Assembly (NCBI GenBank): GCA_903842455.1
Contig: CAIMLX010000233.1
Span: 1-35,774 of the forward strand
Reading direction: 5' to 3'
Length of the DNA: 35,774 nt
DNA from: an uncultured Hyphomicrobiales bacterium
Lineage (GTDB): Bacteria; Pseudomonadota; Alphaproteobacteria; Rhizobiales; Devosiaceae
Below are positions 1 to 8,630 of this stretch, piece after piece (the stretch's first letter is position 1; each line of letters opens with the position of its first letter). A program made the translations under genes and the position numbers. Below the pieces are notes generated by a model. The model made no database searches, was not told the origin of the DNA, and saw only the letters and a program-made list of their open reading frames with translations.

Positions 1-1401
<1,401 letters not shown>

Positions 1402-1469
1402 GCAGTCCCCTGCCCGTTGACCGGGCTCGTTCCCTTATCGTCGGCACAATGTGATGGGCCGGTGCAAAA

Positions 1470-1546
1470 CGCAACGCCGGGCGCCGATGAAACCGCCCTT
1501 CGCGTCGGGCGTTGCGTAACGAGGCGCCGCCGGTTTTTGCCGGCGG
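1470..1546. other. Nested inverted repeats in the pccB / 1588-ORF divergent region
   Basis: Two stem-loops sit between the divergent genes. The first pairs 1470-1478 with 1508-1516 (9 bp, perfect) and contains an inner 5-bp pair 1479-1483 with 1494-1498. The second pairs 1527-1533 with 1540-1546 (7 bp) around a TTTTTG loop. They could be a structured 5' leader for either gene or operator sites. No known riboswitch class is recognised. Confidence 0.4.
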
Positions 1547-1587
1547 TTGCCAGGATGGGACGGCGCGACGCGCCGGGAAAGTAGACC

Positions 1588-1851
1588 ATGAACGAGCACA
1601 TGCACCAGAAGCCGCCGGGACAGGGCGAGAAGCAGACCGATGACAGTCAGGACGAGCTTGGAAGCGACGTGAACGACACGGAGACCGGGACCGACGACGA
1701 AGCGACCGTAAAGCCGACCGAGGACGAAGCGGCGAAGGCCGAGCGGGCGCACGAGGCGAGCCGACTGATCGAACTCCAGCGCCAGCACAAGCGCGCCGAC
1801 AACGGTGACGACGAGCAGAAGGTCACGGGCGGCTTCAACCAGAGGCACTGA
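1588..1851 (+). CDS. Small acidic, probably disordered hypothetical protein
   Basis: An 87-residue ORF starting with ATG (MNEHMHQKPPGQ...), preceded by GGGAAAG about 7 nt upstream. The protein is very hydrophilic and rich in Asp, Glu, Gln, Lys and Thr (runs such as DDEATVKPTEDEAAKAERAHE), with no signal peptide, cysteines or membrane segment, so it is probably soluble and largely unstructured with a short helical C-terminal half. I do not recognise a family. Third codon positions are almost all G or C, as in the neighbouring genes, which favours real coding. An overlapping antisense frame is leucine/valine-rich but has no good start and overlaps cysQ. It lies 82 bp upstream of cysQ on the same strand and could share its transcript. 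Confidence 0.55.
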   Translation: MNEHMHQKPPGQGEKQTDDSQDELGSDVNDTETGTDDEATVKPTEDEAAKAERAHEASRLIELQRQHKRADNGDDEQKVTGGFNQRH

Positions 1852-1879
1852 CCGACAGAGGCTCACGAGCATGGACTTT

Positions 1880-1923
1880 GCCGGGGGCCGCGCGTAAACC
1901 GTCGCGCGGCCGGAAACCCCGGC
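1880..1923 (+). other. Strong hairpin abutting the cysQ ribosome binding site
   Basis: GCCGGGG (1880-1886) followed by GCCGCGCG (1887-1894), loop TAAACCGT, CGCGCGGC (1903-1910), a six-base bulge CGGAAA, then CCCCGGC (1917-1923). This gives an 8-bp inner and a 7-bp outer stem, both perfect. The 3' arm ends where the CGGAG Shine-Dalgarno of cysQ begins. There is no T tract, so it is not a canonical terminator; it may control cysQ translation or separate it from the upstream ORF. Confidence 0.5.
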
Positions 1924-1933
1924 GGAGCCAGAC

Positions 1934-2740
1934 ATGATCGACCCGACCACCAGCCTGATGATCCGGGCCGCCATCGCCGCCTCGACCGAAATCATGGCGG
2001 TGTACGCGCGGGATTTCACGGCTGTAAGCAAGACCGACGGCTCACCGGTGACGGAGGCCGACCAGCGGGCCGAGGCAGTGATCCTTGCGCACCTGGCGCA
2101 GAGCGGCATTCCGGTGCTGGGCGAGGAGAGCGTCGCGGCGGGCATCATCCCGGCGCTCGACGGTTCGTTCTTTGTCGTCGACCCGCTCGACGGCACCAAG
2201 GAATTCATCAAGCGCAACGGCGAGTTCACGGTGAACATCGCGCTCACCGATGGCGGCCGGCCGCGCTCGGGCGTGGTGCTCGCGCCGGCGACGGGCGAGC
2301 TGTTCTGGGGCGATGCCGATGGGGCCTCGGCGGCGCGGGTCGTCGACGGCGAGGTGGTGGACGCGCAACCGATCCGGGTCGAGCCGGCCGGGCCGCTGCG
2401 GATCGTCGCCAGCCGTTCGCATGGGCATGAAGCTCTGGCGGAACTGTGCGACACCATGCAGGTGGAGCGCGACGTGTCGGTCGGCTCGTCGTTGAAGTTC
2501 TGCCTCCTCGCGCGGGGAGATGCCCAGCTTTACCCGCGGTTTACCCCAACCTCGGAATGGGACACGGCGGCGGGTCAGGCCGTGCTGGAAGCGGCGGGCG
2601 GCGTGGTATGGGGTCTCGATGGCAAGCCGCTGACCTGCGGACACCGCGACAAATCGTTCCTCAACGGCTTTTTCCTAGCGGCAGCGAGCGAGAGCCTCGG
2701 GAGAAAGTGCCTCGCCGAAATGCAGCGTTTGCTGGCCTGA
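1934..2740 (+). CDS. cysQ: 3'(2'),5'-bisphosphate nucleotidase CysQ
   Basis: Magnesium-dependent phosphatase of the inositol monophosphatase superfamily. It hydrolyses 3'-phosphoadenosine 5'-phosphate (PAP, PAPS) to AMP and so recycles the by-product of sulfate activation. The 268 residues match the family length. Metal-site motifs are visible: EE at 64-65, DPLDGTKEF at 83-91 (Asp83 and Asp86) and WDTAAG at 209-214 (Asp210). SEWDTAAGQAVLEAAGG is typical of CysQ rather than SuhB. The ATG at 1934 is preceded by CGGAG at 1923-1927, spacing 6. No signal peptide, so cytosolic. No other sulfate-assimilation gene is adjacent. A hairpin sits immediately upstream of the ribosome binding site. Confidence 0.93.
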   Translation: MIDPTTSLMIRAAIAASTEIMAVYARDFTAVSKTDGSPVTEADQRAEAVILAHLAQSGIPVLGEESVAAGIIPALDGSFFVVDPLDGTKEFIKRNGEFTVNIALTDGGRPRSGVVLAPATGELFWGDADGASAARVVDGEVVDAQPIRVEPAGPLRIVASRSHGHEALAELCDTMQVERDVSVGSSLKFCLLARGDAQLYPRFTPTSEWDTAAGQAVLEAAGGVVWGLDGKPLTCGHRDKSFLNGFFLAAASESLGRKCLAEMQRLLA

Positions 2741-2760
2741 AGCCGCAATGCCTCGTTAAG

Positions 2761-2781
2761 GCCATGCCGAAATCGCATGGC
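2761..2781 (+). other. 7-bp hairpin after cysQ, weak or factor-dependent terminator candidate
   Basis: GCCATGC (2761-2767) pairs perfectly with GCATGGC (2775-2781) around a 7-nt loop, 20 nt past the cysQ stop. It is not followed by a T run, so intrinsic termination would be weak. Confidence 0.3.
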
Positions 2782-2819
2782 AGACGCTCCCTGCCCCTTG
2801 TTGCTCCTTTAGTCTGATC

Positions 2820-2855
2820 CATATATACGCCCGGCATATGCTGGTCCGTTATATG
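2820..2855. promoter_or_regulatory. Candidate PadR operator: nested palindrome upstream of padR
   Basis: A central near-perfect palindrome CCGGCATATGCTGG (2831-2844, perfect core GCATATGC) is flanked by outer arms CATATATACG (2820-2829) and CGTTATATG (2847-2855), which are inverted copies differing by one inserted base. PadR proteins commonly bind AT-containing dyads in their own promoter. The site ends about 20 nt before the padR ATG at 2875, a position suited to autorepression of padR and the downstream pump. Function is inferred. Confidence 0.5.
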
Positions 2856-2874
2856 TCGAACGGATAGAGGAACA

Positions 2875-3423
2875 ATGAACGTAAGAACCATCTGTCTCGC
2901 CATTCTCTACGACGGCGAGGCCACCGGATATGAGATCAGGAAGCTCTCGGTCGAGGGCGAGTATTCCTATTTCATCGATGCGAGCTACGGTTCGATCTAT
3001 CCGGCGCTGGCGCGGCTCGAGACGGACGGACTGGTCACTTCACGGGTTGAAGTGCAGGACGGCAAGCCAGCCAAGAAGATTTACTCGATCACCGCCGCCG
3101 GGCGGTCAGTGTTCATTCAGTCGCTTTTCGAAAAACTGGGCCAGGACGAGTTCCGCAGCGAGTTCCTGCTGTTTCTCCGATTTGCCACCGAACTTCCCCA
3201 ATCGCTGGTCGAACAACGCCTGAGCGAACGACTTGCAGAAGTCGATGCCGAGCTCGCCGACTTCGACCGGCTCAAACAACAACACAGTCACCCAGGTGAT
3301 GCGTGGGTCATCGATTACGGCCGCACTTGTATGCAGGCGTCGCGTAATTACATCGAGGCGCACCGGGGTGAACTTATCGCGATGGCTCGGCCCGATACGG
3401 GCGAAGCAGCCGCGGCCGAATAG
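2875..3423 (+). CDS. PadR family transcriptional regulator
   Basis: Predicted DNA-binding regulator of the adjacent RND efflux genes. Residues 5-75 form a PadR winged helix (ILYDGEATGYEIRKL, SYGSIYPALARLETDGLV, AKKIYSITAAG), and residues 90-168 are a helical C-terminal dimerisation region (EFLLFLRFATELPQ, RLSERLAEVDAELADF). 182 residues is normal for the PadR-s2 type. Start ATG at 2875 has AGAGG at 2866-2870, spacing 4. The stop is 12 nt upstream of the adaptor gene, so padR, adaptor and pump probably form one operon. Family knowledge says such PadR proteins repress linked transporter genes and are released by small aromatic or drug-like ligands. The ligand cannot be read from the sequence. 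Confidence 0.92.
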   Translation: MNVRTICLAILYDGEATGYEIRKLSVEGEYSYFIDASYGSIYPALARLETDGLVTSRVEVQDGKPAKKIYSITAAGRSVFIQSLFEKLGQDEFRSEFLLFLRFATELPQSLVEQRLSERLAEVDAELADFDRLKQQHSHPGDAWVIDYGRTCMQASRNYIEAHRGELIAMARPDTGEAAAAE

Positions 3424-3435
3424 AGGGCTTGATTG

Positions 3436-4662
3436 ATGCGTGCAGTTTATTCCTACGGCGTAGCCGGAATCATCCTCGTAGCGGGCGCTGCGTGGCTGGC
3501 CACCGGCACCTTTGTTGCGGGCGGCAACGGACCGGGCAACGGCGAGCGGCCGATCATCCCGGCGCTGCATGCCGATGCGAGCGGCGGCGGCCATCACGCC
3601 GAGGGCGCGATCGACCCGCACCTGACCATCGCCGAGCGCGTGGCCGAGGCGGGCGGCGCTTCCTCGGACTTGCAGTCGGTTCGCACCGAGACCTACCAGA
3701 TCCAGGCATTCCGGATCGAGGTGCCGTTGCGCGGGCGCACCAAGGCGAAATCGATGGCGACGATCACCCCCGAGACTTCGGGAATCGTCACCGCCGTCAA
3801 CGTCACCAAGGGGCAGACGGTTGCAGTGGGCGACGTGCTGTGCACCCTCGACCAGGGCACCCGGGCAGCCGCCGTGGCAACAGCCCAGGCGAGCCTCGCG
3901 CAAGCGCAGTCGGATTTCGAGACCAACAAGTCGCTACGCGAAAAGGGTCTTGCCCCGGCCAACACGGCGAACGCGCTCGAGGCCGGGCTGAAGGCCGCCC
4001 AGGCGCAGTTCGACCAGGCGACGGCCGAGTTCGACCGCACGTCGGTCAAGACGACCGTCGCTGGCGTGGTGCAGGACCCGGTCGCGACCGTCGGCTCGGT
4101 ACTCAGCCCCGGCGCGCCGTGCGCCACGGTGGTGGAGCTTGATCCGATGCTGTTCATCGGCACCGTGCCGGAAGCCCGCGTCGGCCTCGCCAAGATCGGC
4201 CTCAAGGCCAGGATCGAGACCATCAACGGCCAGAAGATCGACGGCGAGGTCAGCTACATCTCGCCCACCGCCGACGACGCCACCCGCTCGTTCCCGGTGG
4301 AAATCCAGATCCCCAACGCCGATGGCGCGGTGCTCTCGGGCATTACCGCCACGGCCATGGTGGAGATGGGCACGCTGCCGGCGCACCTGCTGCCGCAGTC
4401 GACGCTGACGCTCAACGACGAGGGTACGATCGGCATCCGTGCCGTAGAGAACGGCGAAGTGAAGTTCTACCCGGTGACGATCGTATCGGATTCACGCGAG
4501 GGCGTGTGGGTCACCGGCCTGCCGCCGCGGGTGGATGTGATCACCGTGGGGCAGGAGTTCGTGGTACCTGGCCAGAAGGTCGATGCAACGAACGTCACAG
4601 GGACGCCGTCAACCGAGACTGGGGCCTCGCCGGCCGCTGCCACTGAAGGGGTGCAGTCATGA
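3436..4662 (+). CDS. RND efflux periplasmic adaptor subunit (HlyD/AcrA type)
   Basis: Membrane fusion protein linking the inner-membrane RND pump to an outer-membrane channel. 408 residues. An N-terminal membrane anchor (about residues 7-28, YGVAGIILVAGAAWLATGTF) is followed by a long Gly/His linker, a lipoyl/beta-barrel half (PLRGRTKAKSMATI, SGIVTAVNVTKGQTVAVGD at about 98-133), an alpha-helical hairpin rich in Ala and Gln (about 143-205) and the barrel and membrane-proximal domains (about 210-380). No lipobox cysteine, so it is anchored by the transmembrane helix. Start ATG at 3436 has GAGGG 8 nt upstream; an in-frame TTG at 3433 is less likely. Its TGA overlaps the pump ATG (ATGA at 4659-4662), implying translational coupling. 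The C-terminal Thr/Ala-rich tail is likely disordered. Confidence 0.92.
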   Translation: MRAVYSYGVAGIILVAGAAWLATGTFVAGGNGPGNGERPIIPALHADASGGGHHAEGAIDPHLTIAERVAEAGGASSDLQSVRTETYQIQAFRIEVPLRGRTKAKSMATITPETSGIVTAVNVTKGQTVAVGDVLCTLDQGTRAAAVATAQASLAQAQSDFETNKSLREKGLAPANTANALEAGLKAAQAQFDQATAEFDRTSVKTTVAGVVQDPVATVGSVLSPGAPCATVVELDPMLFIGTVPEARVGLAKIGLKARIETINGQKIDGEVSYISPTADDATRSFPVEIQIPNADGAVLSGITATAMVEMGTLPAHLLPQSTLTLNDEGTIGIRAVENGEVKFYPVTIVSDSREGVWVTGLPPRVDVITVGQEFVVPGQKVDATNVTGTPSTETGASPAAATEGVQS

Positions 4663-7600
4663 TGAACTTCCTCGAGAGCGTCCTGCGCATGCCGCGGGTC
4701 GTTCTGACGGTGATGGGGCTGCTGCTGTTTGCAGGCTTCGGCGCCTACACCTCGCTGCCGAAGGAAAGCTTCCCGGCGATCGACATCCCGTATTTCTATA
4801 TCTCGGTCAGCCAGACCGGCGTCGCCCCGCGTGACGCCGAACGACTGCTGGCCAAGCCGATCGAGGACCGCGTCAAGGACCTGGACGGGCTCGAGAACTA
4901 CACCTCGACCTCGACCACCGGCCACGCTTCGGTGTTCCTCGAGTTCAACGTCAACGCCGACAAGGACCAGGCGCTGGCGGACATTCGCGCCAAGCTGGAC
5001 GGCGTGTCGTCCGAACTGCCGGCGGATGCCAACGAGCCGACCGTGAGCGAGATCTCGTTCACGAACATGCCGACCATCTCGGTGGCGGTGTACGGCTCGG
5101 TGCCGGAGCGGACACTGGTGCAGCGCGCCAAGGACCTGCAGAGCCAGCTCGAGAATATCCCGAGCGTCCAGTCGGTGAGCATCTCTGGTTCGCGCGACGA
5201 GATGCTGGCGGTCACCATCGATATGAACCGGCTCGAGGCCTACAACCTCACGGCCAGCCAGCTGTTCGATGCGCTGGCCAAGAACAACATGGTGGTTGCC
5301 GGCGGCACGCTCGACACGGGCAACGGCTCGTTCAACGTCGAGGTGCCTGGCCTGATCAGCACCGCGGCCGACGTCTACACGCTGCCGATCAAGACCGACG
5401 GCGACAACGTGGTGACGTTCGGCGACGTGGCAACGATCACCCGCACCTTCGAAGATGCGACCGAATATGCCCACGTGAACGGCCAGCCGGCGATCACGCT
5501 TGGGGTCATCAAGGAACTGGGCACCAACGTCATCGACATTTCGGACCAGGTCCGGGCGGTGACGGACCAGTATACCCAGACCTGGCCCAGCGGCATCCAG
5601 TACTCGTTCCTCGTTGACCAGGCGGACTCGACCAAGTCGCTTTTCCGCTCGCTCGAGGCTGCGGTGCTCACCGCCGTTGCGCTGGTGATGACCGTCTGCG
5701 TGGCGACGCTTGGCGTGCGCCCTGCCTTGATGATCGGCACCTCGATCCCGGTCTCGTTCATGATCGCGTTCCTCGTCGTCCAGACGATGGGCCTGACCAT
5801 CAACATGATGATCATGTTCGGCCTCGTGCTGGCGGTGGGGGTGCTTGTCGACGATCCCATTGTGGTGGTCGAGTACGCCGAACGAAAACTGCAGGAGGGC
5901 GTCTCCAAGAAGGAAGCCTTCATCCTCGCGGCCCGGAAGATGTTCGTGCCGGTGGTAGCAGCCACCTTCACGACGCTCGGGGCTTTCGTGCCCCTGCTGT
6001 TCTGGCCGGGTATCATCGGCAAGTTCATGAGTTACCTGCCGATCATCGTGATCGTGGTGATGGTCGCCTCGCTGCTTTCGGCGCTGGTGTTCATGCCGGT
6101 GATCGGCGCGATCATCGCGTCCACCCATGTCGACCCCAAGGCCAAGGAAGCGGCCGACATCGTCATGTACGCCGACAAGTTCGACGTGAAGAAGGTGCGG
6201 GGCGTCACCGGCGTCTATGTGCGGACGCTGCAGCATCTGGTGCGGCACCCGATCATCACACTTGCGGTCGGCTTTGCGCTAGTCGCCGGCTCGTTCGGCT
6301 ACTACATCGCCAATCCGACAGGCGTTGAGGCCTTCCCTGCCTCCGAGGCCGAGTTCGGCACGGTGAACGTCGTCGCGCGCGGCAACTATTCGCCGTCGCA
6401 GATCCGCGACTACCTGATCGAGGTCGAGAACCAGATCCTGCAGGTGCAGGGTATCCAGGACTCGATCATGACCTTCGCCGGTGGCGGCGGTGGTGGCGGC
6501 ATGGGTGGCGGTAGCCCGCCAGACACCATCGGCCAGTTCAACCTGCAACTGCTGCCCTACAACGAGCGCGTCAAGGCCGACGTCATCTTCCAGGACATCC
6601 GTGACCGGGTGGCCAATATCTCGGGCCTCGAAGTGCAGATCGCGGCACAGGAAAACGGCCCGCCGGCCGGCAAGGCGATCAACCTGTCGGTTGAGAGCTC
6701 GGTCTACGACGACCTGGTTCCGACCGTGACCAAGCTGCGCAACTACATCGAGAACGATCTCGGCGACACCATCGACGTCGAAGACGGCCGTCCGTCGCCC
6801 GGAATCGACTGGGAAGTGACGATCGACCGCGAGGCCGCTGCCAAGTACGGCATCGGCGTGCGGGAACTGAGCCCCTACGTCCAGTTGGTGACGTCGGGCG
6901 TCAAGCTCGGCAGCTATCGTCCGGACGATGCCGACGACGAACTCGACATCAAGGTGCGCCTGCCGATCGAGGAGCGTTCGTTCGATGCCCTCGACTCGCT
7001 GCGCATCGTGACGGCGCAGGGGCTGGTGCCGGTTTCCAACTTCATCAACCGCACCGCGGTGCCGAAGGTGGCGAACATCACCCGCAAGAACGGCGTCTAC
7101 CAGATGTCGGTAGCGGCGAACCTGCTGCCGGACGTTCCGGCCGACCAGAAGGTCGAGCAGCTGAAGGAATGGGTAGGAACCCAGGACATCCCGGCGACCA
7201 CGACCATCGTGTTCGGCGGTGCCGACGAGCAGATCGGCGATACCAACGCCTTTATCGGCCAGGCTTTGCTGGCGGCACTGTTCATCATCTTCATGGTGCT
7301 GCTGCTCGAGTACAACAGCTTCTACCAGGTGTTCGTCACCCTCTCGACGGTGGTGATGTCCATCGCCGGCGTGCTCCTGGGCATGGTGGTCACCGGGATG
7401 AGCTTCTCGGCGATCATGACCGGCCTCGGTATCGTGGCGCTGGCGGGTATCGTGGTGAAGAACGGCATCGTGCTGATCGACACCTACAACCAGTACAACC
7501 GTGAAGAAGGCGTCGAGCCGATTAAGGCCATGCTGATCACCGCCAGCCAGCGCGTGCGGCCGGTGCTGCTCACCGCAACGGTGACGGCGCTGGGCGTGAT

Positions 7601-7985
7601 CCCGATGGCGATCAACCTCGAGTTCGACTTCATCCGCCGCGAGATCGTCTGGGGCGGACTGGCAGGCTCGTGGTTCACCCACCTGTCGGCGGCGCTGGTG
7701 TCGGGCCTGTTCGTCTCTACTGCCCTCACGCTGGTGATGGTGCCGGTGATGATCACCGCGCCGAGCGTCATCCGGAACGGCTGGATCGGCCGGCTGGTCG
7801 GCGGCATCTTCGCCCCGATCTTCCGCCGCAAGGCCACCCAGACCGCCGTCACGCCGGATGGCCAGACGGTGGAGATTCCCGCCGATGTCGACAGCTCGAA
7901 GCGCTTCATCAAGAAGGAAGGCTCGGGCCTGGTCGAGACCGAGCAGGACGGCGTGACCGTGGTCAGCCGGCAGGCCGCCGAGTAA
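4659..7985 (+). CDS. RND family efflux permease (AcrB/MdtB-like)
   Basis: Proton-driven inner-membrane transporter, 1108 residues, longer than the usual 1020-1050. TM1 begins near residue 13. The TM4 proton-relay motif is GVLVDDPIVVVEY with Asp398 and Asp399, and the TM10 lysine is Lys934 in GIVVKNGIVLIDTY, so the relay is intact. A striking Gly-rich loop (GGGGGGGMGGG, around residues 607-620) lies in the second periplasmic half, and the C-terminus carries an extra charged cytoplasmic tail (about 1060-1108). The start ATG at 4659 overlaps the adaptor stop and has AAGGGG 7 nt upstream. No outer-membrane factor gene follows, so the complex must use an unlinked TolC-like channel. Substrate unknown. 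A strong terminator follows 27 bp downstream. Confidence 0.95.
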   Translation: MMNFLESVLRMPRVVLTVMGLLLFAGFGAYTSLPKESFPAIDIPYFYISVSQTGVAPRDAERLLAKPIEDRVKDLDGLENYTSTSTTGHASVFLEFNVNADKDQALADIRAKLDGVSSELPADANEPTVSEISFTNMPTISVAVYGSVPERTLVQRAKDLQSQLENIPSVQSVSISGSRDEMLAVTIDMNRLEAYNLTASQLFDALAKNNMVVAGGTLDTGNGSFNVEVPGLISTAADVYTLPIKTDGDNVVTFGDVATITRTFEDATEYAHVNGQPAITLGVIKELGTNVIDISDQVRAVTDQYTQTWPSGIQYSFLVDQADSTKSLFRSLEAAVLTAVALVMTVCVATLGVRPALMIGTSIPVSFMIAFLVVQTMGLTINMMIMFGLVLAVGVLVDDPIVVVEYAERKLQEGVSKKEAFILAARKMFVPVVAATFTTLGAFVPLLFWPGIIGKFMSYLPIIVIVVMVASLLSALVFMPVIGAIIASTHVDPKAKEAADIVMYADKFDVKKVRGVTGVYVRTLQHLVRHPIITLAVGFALVAGSFGYYIANPTGVEAFPASEAEFGTVNVVARGNYSPSQIRDYLIEVENQILQVQGIQDSIMTFAGGGGGGGMGGGSPPDTIGQFNLQLLPYNERVKADVIFQDIRDRVANISGLEVQIAAQENGPPAGKAINLSVESSVYDDLVPTVTKLRNYIENDLGDTIDVEDGRPSPGIDWEVTIDREAAAKYGIGVRELSPYVQLVTSGVKLGSYRPDDADDELDIKVRLPIEERSFDALDSLRIVTAQGLVPVSNFINRTAVPKVANITRKNGVYQMSVAANLLPDVPADQKVEQLKEWVGTQDIPATTTIVFGGADEQIGDTNAFIGQALLAALFIIFMVLLLEYNSFYQVFVTLSTVVMSIAGVLLGMVVTGMSFSAIMTGLGIVALAGIVVKNGIVLIDTYNQYNREEGVEPIKAMLITASQRVRPVLLTATVTALGVIPMAINLEFDFIRREIVWGGLAGSWFTHLSAALVSGLFVSTALTLVMVPVMITAPSVIRNGWIGRLVGGIFAPIFRRKATQTAVTPDGQTVEIPADVDSSKRFIKKEGSGLVETEQDGVTVVSRQAAE

Positions 7986-8011
7986 GCGGTTCAGCCCGAT
8001 ACGAGCTACAG

Positions 8012-8039
8012 AGGCCCGCGGCGACGCGGGCCTTTTTTT
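8012..8039 (+). terminator. Intrinsic terminator of the padR-RND operon
   Basis: AGGCCCGCG (8012-8020) pairs perfectly with CGCGGGCCT (8025-8033) around a GCGA tetraloop of the stable GNRA class, followed by a seven-T run at 8033-8039. It starts 27 nt after the pump stop codon. Confidence 0.92.
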
Positions 8040-8132
8040 ATGCCGGCGACTACTTCAGAGCAGGATGGAAAGTACGTGGCTAAGCTGACCCAGACGCGGT
8101 CTGCGTCACTGGCGCCGTCGGTTCCGCTACGC

Positions 8133-8212
8133 TGTCATCCCTGCGAAAGCAGGGACCCAACGCAAGATCCGCGCTGGTGATGACGTGGGTCCCTGCTTTC
8201 GCAGGGATGACA
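8133..8212. repeat. REP-like palindromic element, copy A (perfect 27-bp inverted repeat)
   Basis: Arm 8133-8159 (TGTCATCCCTGCGAAAGCAG...) is the exact reverse complement of 8186-8212, with a 26-nt spacer. Each arm is itself a small hairpin, CCCTGC-GAAA-GCAGGG. The same family recurs at 23974-24061, with a GCCGGG variant core. These are REP-like elements found in many proteobacterial intergenic regions, a common source of false ORFs. Confidence 0.9.
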
Positions 8213-8546
8213 CGTCGGGGATATGGGACGGCCTCCGCCCCCTTCGCCCCGCTCAGCATCCACTCTCTGCCGATCCCGCGGATGTTCGGCCCCGACGACA
8301 TCTTCGGCCCACAAGGTCCGCCGCCTCACCGATGCGGCGCAGATCGATGTACTGCGCGGCCACGGCGCCAAGGATGGCCTCGACGCCACGCCGCTCAAGC
8401 TGCTGACCAAGGGCGAGCGAGGGCACGTGACCCTCGCTCATAGGGTCGAGACTGCGAAAGACGAAAGGCTGCGAGTCGCTAAGCACCTCGGCTGAGGAAG
8501 GCATATTCGCACGCAGCGATTGCCAGGGGCTGAGTATGGACCGCCC

Positions 8547-8594
8547 CCTCCACCACCCTTCGGGTGCTCCTCCTCCCCCGCTTCGCGGTGGAGG
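8547..8594. repeat. Short palindromic intergenic repeat downstream of the ABC exporter
   Basis: CCTCCACC (8547-8554) and GGTGGAGG (8587-8594) are perfect inverted arms enclosing a second small hairpin around CCCTTCGGG and a run of C-rich sequence ending CGCTTCGCGG. It resembles the C-rich dispersed palindromes common in Rhizobiales. It lies 37 bp past the exporter stop and has no T tract on the minus strand, so its role as a 3' end structure is uncertain. Confidence 0.5.
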
Positions 8595-8630
8595 ACCCAG
8601 GCCGAGATCGGAGTTTGCGAACTTCGGAGG

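Larger units (their letters stand above)
8040..8630. other. Gene-poor interval between two convergent operons
   Basis: About 590 bp with no convincing gene. It contains a perfect 27-bp inverted repeat (8133-8212), a second palindromic repeat (8547-8594), and a plus-strand open frame to a TGA at 8493-8495. That frame, from about 8310 onward, shows strong G/C third positions (KVRRLTDAAQIDVLRGHGAK...) but has no ribosome binding site, and its 5' part runs into the repeat. It may be a relic of a small gene. Translations across the palindromes are spurious. Confidence 0.5.

Noticed and set aside
1435-1880. Leucine/valine-rich minus frame opposite the acidic ORF
   Set aside because: It has no good start or ribosome site, overlaps cysQ, and its composition is what the complement of an acidic gene gives.
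2530-2820. Possible gene between cysQ and padR
   Set aside because: Only short frames overlapping cysQ; the gap is promoter and hairpin sequence.
8133-8301. Short proteins translated from the palindromic repeats
   Set aside because: Translations of REP-like palindromes are a well-known annotation artefact.
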